DNA of 64,000 nt from Chlorophyllum brunneum (taxonomy: Eukaryota > Basidiomycota > Agaricomycetes > Agaricales > Agaricaceae). This document shows, piece after piece, positions 24,505 to 35,959 of this stretch. How positions within the stretch are numbered: position 1 is the stretch's first letter; every line of letters starts with the position of its first letter. The DNA is taken from assembly GCA_963576785.1 (NCBI GenBank), contig OY756145.1:1488001-1552000 (forward strand). Reading direction: 5' to 3'. Position numbers and translations under genes: made by a program. The notes under the pieces were generated by a model. The model did no database searches. It was not told where the DNA came from and was given only the letters and a program-made list of their open reading frames with translations.

Positions 24505-27047
24505 TTAAAGAACTCCCACTTCACCACCATCTTCAAGAGTCCACTCCTTCTTTAGTCGCCTCACGATCTCCCGAAAGGACTCGCCCGACCCTTTCTCATG
24601 TATGAGTACCACTACGACTCGTTCCTCTTCTTCATCCTCCTCATCAGATTCGGTCTCACTTTCCCTCAATGGCGTGGGCACGGAAGCTGCCATTGAGACG
24701 TTCTTCATTTCCACACGAAACTTGGTCGGCTTCATGATGCCCAGTATTCCAGTGGAGTCTTCCATCTCATCCATTTTGCATTTCAAAGTAATAGTGGCTG
24801 ACGTTCCGTCTTCACGTTCAGTGAAGGGCTCTTGCGACTCCCGGGAAACCTGAACCTGTATATCCATATTCATGAGTAGCCGCCTACACTCATTTCGTGT
24901 CGTGATAATATCCCAAGTGGAGTAGAGTGTATGTTTGGTCGGATAGGAAGGCTTGATTCGGAAGATCGTATCGAGCCAGGTGCGTTTAGGGAGAGAGGTG
25001 CTACTGCTTCCAGAAGGGGAGTGGGAGTCCGACCGGGATTGCGGGCATCCCGGTTGGGGTGATCGTTTGCTACCGATAGAACCAACGGGCTGACCATGCG
25101 TACAATAGCCAAGTTCATTACACCCGTACCGCCTGCCCAGAGGAAGCTTCCTCCGTAGACTGATTGTATCCGAGAAATTGACGAAGCACTTCCCATTATC
25201 ACCGCATTTCGATGCGTTCTCCTTATCACCCACGTTCGTTTCCCCCGAATGATAGTTGTGTGTTGCCCTCTGTGATTTGCGTTTGATGCTGAGGGGGCGA
25301 GTAACAGCGGCCGATATTACGTTGGCAGCACCAGCCGGACAAGGAACGTTGTGACCTAGAGAAAACACAAGTTGCCTGGAATCCCTCTTGAGCATCGACT
25401 TGTCAGACCAAAGATTCTGGCGGTCGTCGTCACCGGCCTGGGCTTGTGTGCTGAGTTGGGAGAGGCCAGGCTCGTTTACATGTTCTGGCTGCCGCCCAAC
25501 TTTCAGGCGAATATTGTCTCGTTTTCCAGGCTCTGACTTTGGTGGTGTGGGGAGAACGTAATTGTTGTTCTGTTTCCCGACTTTATTTGTGGTTTCCGCA
25601 AGTGCAGGTCGAGGAATCTTGACATCAAGCATCAAGTGGTCGAGATTATCCGACTTTGAAGATTCAACGTCAGGGTCAGCGCCCATAGAAGAAATCAAGT
25701 AACGGCCACGGGCCTTCCGCGGGGTAGGTGGCTCGGCCCTCGGGGGATGGAGGTCAACCGAACAGGAAGGGGTCACTAGCTCTCCTGCTGCATGTTTCTC
25801 CAAAATAGCTACGGCAGATTTCTTGGCCTTCTTCTCTGCGATCTTCTTGGCTCTGAGGGTGCGACGTCTCTCCATTTCCTCTTCGCTGACCTCATCTTCC
25901 GTGGCTTGCTTAGCTCGATAATTGACCAAGAGGTGGTATATCCCTTTCTGCCAGTTTCTGTCCTCGTCCAGGAGACTTTTGATGAGATCGTCGTCCGAGG
26001 CGCCGTACCACAAAGTACGTAGGTTTGCGAAGATGTCAGGGTCAATGCAGGATTTACTTTTGAGAGGGCGCGCGATACGGCTCAACTCCGGGACAGCATG
26101 AACGGGTGTGTCCGTAGTGTGAAGCCTGAAGAAGGGGTGCTCGAAGATCTCGGACATGGTGATCCTTTTACTGACATTGACTGCTAACATTCGCCTGATC
26201 AAGTTGTGTGCAAGGGGATCCACAAAAGAAGGAATGGCAAACTTTCCGGCAGTAACTTTGTCTAAGAGGTTAGGAAGGCTGTCGTCGTCGAAAGGAAGCT
26301 GTGCAGTCAACAATGCATAGAGAATAACACCACAGGACCAGATGTCCGCTGATGAGCCGATGTAGGGCTCTCCTTTGATGATCTCTGGAGCAGCATAGTG
26401 GGGACTTCCACAAGACGTTATCATGAGGTCTGTCATTCCTGATGTATTGATTTGCCAAGCAGCCATACCAAAGTCGGCGATCTTGATATTGAAGTTGTGG
26501 TCCAGTAGTATATTCTCGGGCTTTAAATCTCGATGAGCCACATTGAACCGATGGAAATAGTCAACAGCGCCAATGATTTGATGGAAATACTTGAGAGCCT
26601 CAGAAATGGAGAGTGGGCCATATTTGCAAAGATGGTCAAACAGTTCGCCACCTTGGATATACTCGAGGACGAGGTACAGGTGAGTGGAAGTTTCCCATAC
26701 GTCGTAGAGATGCATAATGTTTGGATGATCAACGAGCTTCATGACGACGATTTCGCGTTCCACGGCAAGCCTTTCTCGCTCAACTTCCTCGGCTAGGCGG
26801 TTGAGGGAGACACGGGAAGCCGTGAGGGAGGATTTAGAGATGATCTTGATGGCAGCGAGTTGACCTGTTTTGGAGTGCCGGGCAATGCGCACACGGCCTA
26901 GCGGTTGTAATGAATACACAGGGATCGAGAAAGTGATGGTACTGGCTGACCTGAACAGCCTCGACCAATTGTCCTCCCAACCTTCCACTGGCCAATCATC
27001 TTGGGGTCGCTGAACTTTTGGTGATGGGATGGGAAGCCGGTGTGCAT
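24505..27047 (-). CDS. GIN4: Gin4/Hsl1/Cdr2-family septin-associated protein kinase
   Basis: Two exons joined by an intron near 26948-26896 (GTCAGC to GCTAG), which splits the glycine loop between GRGCSG and RVRIARHS. The ATG at 27047 is the only one in frame. The kinase core shows the ATP lysine in AAIKIISKSS, HRDLKPEN, DFG followed by MAAW, and the CGSPHYAAPEII activation loop of the Snf1/NIM1 group. A ubiquitin-associated-like helical region follows (IDPDIFANLRTLWYGASDDDLIKSLL), typical of Gin4/Hsl1/Cdr2. The long Ser/Pro-rich middle ends in a C-terminal segment with RNECRRLLMNMDIQVQ that fits a KA1-type membrane-binding domain. These kinases organise septins and control mitotic entry. Which of the yeast paralogues it corresponds to cannot be told, so the symbol is the family name. 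Confidence 0.85.
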
Positions 27048-27257
27048 GATTAGAAGATAGGAAGATAGGAATGTAGGGACGAGATAGGCGGTAGAAATGA
27101 ACTTTGAACCTGTCCGCCGCACGCCCTCAGGCTAATGGCACGCGTCTCGCTTCCGAGTCACGGGATCGTGACGTCGTTTGACTCAACGCACACGCACTCT
27201 TCACAAACCTCACTCCATCGAATAGACCCTGTTGTTCAACTCGTATCAACGCCCAGT

Positions 27258-30200
27258 ATGATGCAGCCAACTCCAGCACCTTCAAGCCCCCCAAGATCTC
27301 CACGGCCAACCCAGCCCGAGTCTGAAGAATCGGATTATCCAGCCCCGCCACAGAACATTGATAGCGCGCCATTTGCAATTCTTGTTGGTTTGTTTGAGAA
27401 GCTGTCCGTGGAAAGGAAGCAAGATAGGAGAAGAAAAATGCTCCATGCTTGGTTCACTGTATGTTAAGAGTCTCGATCCCTTGATAATCTGACCTTGTGT
27501 TCTGCTAGCACTGGAGGCAAGAGAAAGGATACGACTTGTATCCTGTTTTGCGACTTTTATTGCCTCAGGTGTGTCTTTATTCACCCAAAGTATGAATTCA
27601 TTGTCAGACAGCCATATCGACTTTCTCCAGAAAGATCGAGAGCGTGCAGTATATGGTCTAAAGGAGAAGAACCTTGCAAAGACTTACATAAAACTGATCC
27701 CTCTGGGCATGAGGGATCCAGATGCCATTCGAATGCTGAATTGGAAGAAGCCGACCGAGCGTGAGGTATGGTGTTTGTTCCTTCTAGTCTCGTCCCTGAA
27801 TCCAAGGTCCTAATCTGAATAGAAAACATCCGGAGACTTTCCAGCGGTGCTTTATGAAGTCGTCAGCAAGCGATCCTCAGTGATTGAAGGCTCCCTATCG
27901 GTTGATGATCTAAATCATCTCCTAGACGAGCTCGCGCAAAACATGGGGAAACAGTACGTCGTCGGTGCTTGGGAGCGACAACATCCTCATTTTGTTTATA
28001 GAGAGGTCCAGTCGAAGATTTTGCAGCGAATGTATAATAGGTCTACGGCAGAGGAGCAACGATGGATTATTCGTATCATTCTCAAGGGTAAAGGTCTGAT
28101 TTGCAAGTGGACATGAGGTTTGACTGTGATTCCGAAATAGATATGCAAATCTCAGTAAAGGAGACCACTGTGTTTTCGGTTTTCCACCCAGACGCCCAGG
28201 ATATGTATAATACATGCTCAGATCTCAAGAAGGTAGCATGGGGGTTATGGGATCCTTCTTTCCGCTTGAACGCCGAAGTGGGTTCGCACTCTAATCCAAG
28301 CTCATTTACTCAGAAAAGATCAGGACAAAGCGGTACAACTCTTCCATGCCTTTGCTCCCATGCTGTGCAAGCGCCCTACCAAGCGGCTCGAGGATACGGT
28401 TCGTGAAATGGGTGGTTCTGAGTTCTTCATCGAAGAGAAACTCGACGGAGAACGGATGCAGCTGCACAAGCGAGGCAACGAATACTTCTACTGTTCTAGG
28501 TGTGTTCTGGTGCTCTGATGTGATGCTCGCTCAAAACCAGGCGATTACCGACGCAACCAGGAAGGGAAAAGATTACACATACCTGTATGGGAAACACCTT
28601 GGAACTGGCAGTCTGACACCGCACATCGACAAAGCATTTGATAGTCGCGTCGACGAGTGAGCACTAGTTATTTAATTCCGCAATCGGTGCTGATACGATG
28701 CGCAGTATAATCTTGGATGGAGAGATGTTGGTTTGGGATCCGGTAACGGAGCGCAATTTGCCTTTTGGGTCCCTCAAGACAGCGGCATTGGGTAAGAGCT
28801 CATTTTGCCAATAGTTTTTCCTTTTTTAACATCCTGTCAGATAAATCGAAGGCAGAGCTCAATCCGCGACCGTGCTGTAAGTTCTCTCTCCTTCACTTGT
28901 TCAATCAGACTTCCTCAAAGTGTTTTAGTCAAGGTCTTTGACCTCCTCTATCTTAACGGCCAATCCTTAATCCATAAACCCCTCTCCTTCCGCAAACGCA
29001 ATCTCAAGCACTGTATTGCAGAGGTCACAGGCCGCATTGAATATGCTGCCGAGTATGAGGGTAAAACACCTCAAGATATTAGAGGACGGATGGATGATAT
29101 CATGACTGCAAGAGGTGAAGGTTTGATTATCAAGCATCCTTTGTCGACATATGTCTTAAATGGAAGGAATATGGATTGGATCAAGGTGGGTGACTGCTGC
29201 GTGTGTTGATGTTATACATGAATGGTGTTTGACTGAAGGACCGAGTTCTGTTTAGGTCAAACCAGAATACATGGTATCATCTTGTCTTATCCTTTGGGTC
29301 CTCCTCTTGATGACACCCTCAGGACAATATGGGTGAGACTGTGGACGTACTGGTTGTAGGTGAGCAGCACCAAACCTACACATGGGCTTCGTCTTAGTTG
29401 GACAAAGCCGGAAACTACGGTAGTGGTAAACGGGGTGGCGGCGTATCAACTCTTGTATGTGCCGTCTTCGATGATCGTCGAACAAACGAAGACGACGATG
29501 AGCCCAAGTAAGAGAATTATGACGTCCAGCGGTCGCTTATCAATATCTTGTAGATACAGTACCTTTGTTCGGATCGGCTCTGGATTATCGTACGCAGACT
29601 ACGTTTGGATTCGCGATAAACCATGGAAGGCATGGAATGATCATCAACAGCCCTCATTCTTACTTACGGCAAAACGTTCTCACGAGGATAAAGGAGATAT
29701 GTTCTTAGAGCCTGAGGAGTGCGTGCTACTCCCTCTACGTTCGGGTTTGCGCGCTAACAGCGAAGCATGTAGTTCATTCATTTTGAAAGTAAAGGCAGCG
29801 GAAATCGTCCCAACAGGTCTGTCGGATGTCTTTTTGGCACGTTCTGGGTTTCTAGACAATCATATCCAGATCAATATCACATGGGCTTTACGATGCGGTT
29901 TCCTCGAGCGATGGCTATTCGAGATGATCTGACTGTCGCAGACTGTATGACCGCAACAGGTATAGTTAATCATACACTGCGAGACAGGGAGCTGAATAAA
30001 GTTGGCAGCTGTTTTAGAAAGTCTGAAAAGCAAGCGGAAACACAAAATGGATAGTGACATTGTGTATGTAGATCGTGCTCCTTGACTCTGCGTTGAATGA
30101 CGTTGCCATTCATAACAGTGGTTCCAAGAAGAAACGTAAAATGGATGCCAAGGTCTGTGAAGGACAAAGCAAGATTTCAGAAAAAGAATCATTCATCCTC

Positions 30201-31749
30201 TTGTTCAGGCTAGCGTACTACCCCAATATCAAGGACCAAATCTCAAGAATGTGTCGGTCGAATCCGATATTTTCGACGGAATGAAGTTCGGTGGGTCATC
30301 AAACTTGAAACTGTTCAGCAAAGCCCGAAAATGGCGCCCAACTCACACACTCTCATAGTGGTGATGTCTGACCCCAAATTGCGGACTGGTGACCAAGATC
30401 GCAAAGACTTAATGAAGCTGTGAGTCCTTTGTTTACATGTTCTCAGACAAATTAAATCTTGGAGTTTCTTGAAACAAGGATACATACCCACGGAGGTACC
30501 TGTGCGCAGATAACTAAGCCCGATATGCTCGTCGTGTATGGCGGGGGCGTTACGCGTGAGTGGTTTGTTGCCGGGCCATCAAGCTTCATACTAATCCACA
30601 CTTCACATTCATTGATTATTGAAAACTGGAATTTTTATACGGGGTTAGCATATGATTTAAAGTTGGTGATAGACAAAAATGCCAACGATGTGATCAAACC
30701 TTCGTGGATTAAAGATTCGATAACACTTGGAAAACCTGTTTCGTTTCATCGCAAGTTTGTCTCGTCCATTGTCTTTTGTGGACTAGGAACGTGTGCTGAT
30801 CTCCTACAGGTATTTCTTTCATGCTACACCCGGGAGTATGAATGAGCTTGATTACGAGGAAGGTGGAGAAAAGGAGAGGATGGAAGAAGACACGGAGGTG
30901 GCCGAAGGAGACGACAATGCCGAAGCAATGCAAGTGAAATCGGGGGAGGCATCTGAGGAGAGAGAACACAACTTGGAAGATTTGAACCCTGGTTTGGCGG
31001 AGCGGTTTACGAGGAGGGAAGGTTCTTCCGCTTCGAAACGTGCCCAAGATGAGAAGAACGAGTCTGAAACCGAGACAGAGAGTGACAATGATTCTGAGAA
31101 TGCTGATGTGGCAGACGAAGATGTGGCTGAAGATGACTGGGAATTGGTGAAGACAGGGTCCGAGGACGTGGAAGATGTGAAGATGGGTGAAACAGACGAG
31201 GCGATGGCCTATGATGAAGAGCTGATATTCAAACACCTGCAAGTCGTGACCTTTTTACTTTTTTCGTGGACTGATCATACCCTGGATAGGTGTTTCTACC
31301 TTGATTCACCTATGGAGGCTCGTCAAAATGGAATGGAGGTGAAGAGCAAGCGGGAAGAAGATATTACAGCGAGGTATCTATGTCGCAATTGACCGGTTAT
31401 GGGTACTCACCTGAGAAAACAGGTTTGCAAAGATCGGGGAAATCATCACCGCAAAGGGTGGCAGAATTGTAGACCTTCACGAACGCAAGCTGACACACGT
31501 CGTACTGGACAAGCGAGATGTTGCGCGGAGAATAGAGCTGATCAAGGTCACTTCTCAGTAAGCAGCCCATAACAGCGTGGTGGACACGGCTGAGGGGCGT
31601 TTGTGCATAGACCAAGGCGACGTCATTTAGTCATCAGTGAATTCATCGAGGCCTGTGTGGAAGAAAACACACTGCTGGACGAGGATGGTGGGTGTGTCGA
31701 TTGGAAAGCGGGAGCGGTGCTGATTAGACATGCAGAATTTATGCCGTAG
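27258..31749 (+). CDS. LIG4: DNA ligase IV (non-homologous end joining)
   Basis: ATP-dependent ligase that seals double-strand breaks with its partner Xrcc4/Lif1. There are about 17 exons with 45-70 nt introns. The start is at 27258 (MMQPTPAP). An in-frame ATG at 27135 would add 41 residues, but lies only 88 bp from the divergent kinase start. The N-terminal DNA-binding domain contains PLGMRDPDAIRMLNWKKP. The nucleotidyltransferase lysine motif is EEKLDGER, near 28431; other ligase motifs are IILDGEMLVWDP, EGLIIKHPLSTYVLNGRN and DWIKVKPEYMDNMGE, with GGNYGSGKRGGG after. The apparent frame break near 29815 is an intron; the join reads TDQYHMGFTMRFPRA. BRCT 1 spans roughly 30260-30760 and BRCT 2 31420-31749, separated by an acidic stretch of about 130 residues. 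Confidence 0.92.
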
Positions 31750-32124
31750 AAACGGGGGGCGATGGGGGCTGTGCAGAGGCTAGGAGAATATGAAGGCTAG
31801 ACAAGGGATCTGATAAGTGGGTATGTATAGACGTGTGTACCACCGTTAGTTCGTGTCTCCAACGTGTATGAAATGAAGTCATGGGTGAAGGAATGAGACT
31901 GGCAAGTGAGAATGTCGGAGTTGATCCGTACCTGGACGTGTCGGCCAGATTTGGACGGGGCGTCTTGTCCTTGCGCCTTGCCATCCTCTCTCCTCTCCTC
32001 TCCTCCCTCCCCCATCCTCTCCCGTCACCTGACGCGCTCCCCCGTCCCACAGCCCCCCCTTCCTCACCTCCCCCCCCCATTTTCCTCTCTTTCTTCCCAG
32101 GCCCTACACCGTGTCTTAGAGCCC
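31750..32124 (+). promoter_or_regulatory. Pyrimidine-rich upstream region of the forkhead gene
   Basis: A 375-bp gap between LIG4 and the forkhead gene. From about 31975 to 32100 the plus strand is almost entirely C and T, a common feature just upstream of start codons in mushroom genes. No TATA box is evident. Confidence 0.4.
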
Positions 32125-34977
32125 ATGGCCGACCCCCACGTCTCTCCCATCTCCCAGCTCTTGCACACCCTTGGTATCACGCGTGAAGACCTCAGCAAAC
32201 GCAGCGACCAGATGCGCCAGTTCCTCACCGCAGACGACGGCACTCCCTCACGCGTTGTTGACCGCGATAGTGCCTGTAGGTCACGCTCCAACTCTGATTT
32301 GCACTCAGGATTCAGGTCTTCGAGCGCATCCTCCTCCGTTGCACGTTCCATCTCCAGAACAAGCTCTACTTCTTTCCGCGACGAAACTCCCCCCATCACC
32401 CCAATCAAAACAGAAGCGCCCGAAAACACCTTTCCTGCTCGACATTACGACTCCATGGAGATGGTCATTGAGCGGCAACGCAGGCAGAATAAAAAAGAAA
32501 GAAAAACCCGCAAGGAGAAGGAGCGCGAGCTCGCGAGGTCAGCTGTTCCCAATCCACCCTCGCCCTCGCCGAGTAACGCGTCCTCGCAACCGAGCGTCAG
32601 TTTGGACTCATTTATGCAGTCGCGCGACGGAAGCCGTGCTCAGACTGTGGATGAAGAAGGCAATACTCTGCCAGTCAACACCCCTGTACGTCTCCTTCTG
32701 TCTTCACGCGTTTAAATGGGGTCGATTTCAACTTTTTTTTTTTTTTTTCCAGAAGCAGTCTGCTCTACCCGTCACACCTCAGAAGAGTAAATATTACAGA
32801 GAGCACACTGAATTGAACTCCACTGGTCATACTCGAAAGGTAGCGCTCATTTCATATGTGGTTTTATGACAAGCTGATGCTGTGTAGGAAGGGATGCAGA
32901 GAAGTGAGACACCCACTAGCGCAAACACGCTGCTCGTCTCAAATCCACAAAGCATTTCACATTATCAATATTACCCCTACTCGGTCTATGGCAGCTATCC
33001 ACTTGCTCCCGCTCAGAATGCAGAAGCCTCGTCGTCCTCTGGCCCTCCTGTAACGCCCCAGACTAGTCGTACCCACAATCCGTCAACGAAGGTGTTCAAG
33101 TCGCCCTTACCTCCGTCATCACCGCCGCCTTCCTCGCCGACTTCTTCTCCTACACGTGCTGTGAACTTGGTGTCGTCCCCGGGACCTATCGGCCCGGCTC
33201 CCAAGGAGGAGGAGTATGACAAGCTTCCGTACACACTCCCGCCCGGTCCATACTCGACAAACAAACCCGACTTATCATACGCCGCACTCGTGGGACAAGC
33301 CATCTTATCATCACCAGAGCACCGTTTGACTTTGCAAGAAATCTATGATTGGATCACCATCGTGTATCCCCATTTTAAGCGTGGGGAAACGACTTGGATG
33401 AATAGCATCCGTCATGTTCTCAGTACCACAGTTTGTTTTCGGAAGGTTCCCAGGGATCGCTCTGTTGGTCGCACGCAATGGGCCATATGGGATGAGGATT
33501 TGGAATGTTTCAAAGGAGGCAATTTCAGGAAGCATCTGTGCAAAGATTACATGAAAGAAGCCGCGGTCAAGGAGAAGCAGACGAAGGGCAAGGTTCGGGC
33601 TCGAAAGAGGGCTGACACTGATGATATCGATTCTCGCAAATCCAAGCGTGCACGCAAGGATCACCTTTCATCTCCTGTGATGGCACCAGTTACCAACCAG
33701 TATCCGACTTCTACTTTTACGCCACTTTTCCCTCCCACGCGTCCTACTCCTCATCACCAACCCTATTATCAAACTTGTGTGTCTCAACTCCAGACCCTTC
33801 CTGCTGATATCATATTCCCTCCCCTTCCTGCTGCATCTGCCTTCAACCGCGTCCTTAACCAGCGCAATGAGAACCCAGCACAGTTTTCCACTGACAGTTT
33901 AGCCTCTGCAAACAGGGAGATTTCTCCGCCCCAGACGGTTCCGAGTTCTTCGTCTAGTACACCCACTTCCTCGGCGTCCTCTGTCCCGGGCCTCACTCCC
34001 AATCGTCACTCCTCAAGTTCGCCATCAATGCCCGCGACGAGTGACATGGACCTGGAAGGAATGGGCGACGCAAATACTGTTTGCGCAGTCGTAGATTCAG
34101 ATTCCCAGCAAGACGATTCGGAGCAGAACGACGGTGATGATGTCCTTCCTCTAAGCGGCAGTACGACGTTGAAGCCCGTCCGATTCTGGGGTGATCAGCT
34201 AAAACTTAATGCGCTCGAGCCCGGTATCAAGCTTTTGGGCTCAAACCGAGTCATTGCGGAGGACGAGGATGATTTACTCAAGTCAAAGACAGAAGGTCAA
34301 CGAGCAGCTTCATCGAGTCAGGTTGGTCCTTTTTTTGTTTGTCTGACTACACTTTCAATTCGTCTGCACTATAGGTACCACCCCTCCTTGTGCCACCAAC
34401 ATCTCCTACCCTCGAAAGAAGGGCCGCCAAAGCAATACTTCCGTTGCCCAATGCAGAGGCTGGGCCTTCCAACCGACCAACGACACCTACACCCTCTACA
34501 CCCCCAAGCCGACACCTCCACATCTCATCTGTCCGTACTCCACTCTCGCACAAGGGTTTGCACATGAGTCCGACGGCGAGTCTAGCTCATTACAAGACCA
34601 ACTTGGAGCCTCCTCCCACTGTATCTTTTGACGCTGAAAACGAACCTGATCCTCTTCGAACACCGCGCAAACGCAAAGAAAGCATGGACGGACTTCCAGG
34701 CAATCCCACCACTCCGAGGAAGCTGTTCAATTCGAACATCATGGACTCGCCGTATCGCACACCCAATGGGCTCGGAACATCACCTTTTAACCGAACACCT
34801 CATTCGAGACCTATCCTTGACCCTCAGGACCCTAGGACTTTACTCGATGACGAGTTGAATAGGATGGGGACGCTCTCAGATAGTCCAGGAGGATTGTTCG
34901 GCAAGAGCCGGAGCTCGCTGCTGTACGATAGTCCGGGTGCGCTGGATTTGCCCGGTAAATATCGAAGCTGGTGGTAG
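32125..34977 (+). CDS. Forkhead-box transcription factor
   Basis: The ATG at 32125 begins MADPHVSPISQLLHTLGIT. The N-terminal third is Ser-rich and basic (RQRRQNKKERKTRKEKERE). Short introns lie near 32685, one flanked by a run of T, near 32840, and near 34324. The forkhead domain runs from about 33255 to 33560: KPDLSYAALVGQAILSSPEHRLTLQEIY, then WITIVYPHFKRGETTWMNSIRHVLS, where the recognition helix normally reads NSIRHNLS. Here the Asn before LS is replaced by Val. WAIWDED and the C-terminal wing follow. The remainder is Pro/Ser rich with an acidic patch near 34095. I infer a sequence-specific regulator but cannot assign it to Fkh1/2, Sep1 or Fhl1. The altered recognition helix is the most distinctive visible point. 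Confidence 0.82.
32733..32749 (+). repeat. Poly-T tract in a forkhead-gene intron
   Basis: A run of 16 or 17 T directly before the acceptor CCAG of an intron. It serves as the polypyrimidine tract and is prone to length change. Confidence 0.8.
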
Positions 34978-35959
34978 ATTGTTTGCCCCGTGCAATCCTG
35001 ATGTGGTGATTCTTCTCTATTTTTTCGTGTGACGATTTTGAGGCTGTTTTATGTCTTGGTGTATCTTTGTCCCTTTCCTTGGTTTTTCTCTTCTTGTGTC
35101 TCCCTCCCGCCCTTGACTATCTAGCGGATTTCTATCTTTCTCGCTTTCGTTCATCTCATGAAATTTGTGTTCCAGCTGATGGCTCCGTACGAATGTGATC
35201 TTGCTATGCCGTCCTTTTCCTTTCGGTTGTTGCTATCTCTTCCGTTATCTGTATTATCTCGTTCTTTCTCGTGTACAATAGCTAGATAGACTCTTAAAGG
35301 TTGAACGCTAAGGCTTTTCAAAAAAGATTAAAATATTTATGTAGCTAGTGATAAACAAGCAAGTAACGACATTATGACCTAGGCGTAGTACATACATAAA
35401 ACCAGATCCTGAAGAAAGAAGGGCATTAGTAATGGGTTAAAAAAAACGGTAAGAACAGGAAAAGTCAGTTGGCTGTTCTTAGTATTTGTTTATTATCTCC
35501 CCATCCCTCAGAAGGTCCGGGATTAGTGAAATAGTGTCATCGCACAAGTCACAACAGGATTGAGCTCACCTTCCCTGTTAGAGTTTTGGCAGTCGTGAAA
35601 AACCCTATCTCAGAGCAGTGTAGTGAGCCAAGGGAAAAGAACTAGAGGAATCGCATTAGCATCAGCTTGAATGACAACCATACGCAACAAGAATCAGAGG
35701 TGCAAAATGTTTGGCTGTATTGCTCTGCCGATCGTCAGAGCTGTAGGCTACGACTGGGGCGGCAAGAAATCATCAGTTGAGAACAGAAGAAGGGGCACTC
35801 ACAGACTACCACAACATGGAGGAAAAAAAAAGGAGGGACAGTGATGTGTGACATTGTGACAGGACCATATAGTGGTGGCGTGGGAGAGAGGATTGGTCAT
35901 CGTGACTGGTTGGCACACAGTGAGTTTGAAGAGCACTTCCACCTCGACCCACCACAACC
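34978..35959. other. 1.0 kb intergenic, no gene seen
   Basis: 3' flank of the forkhead gene, then the SF3B1 upstream region. Base composition is AT-richer than the genes. No domain or long frame found. Confidence 0.5.

Noticed and set aside
29815..29940. Apparent break in LIG4 after EIVPT
   Set aside because: Using the acceptor after CATATCCAG gives the conserved DQYHMGFTMRFPRA, so the gene is intact.
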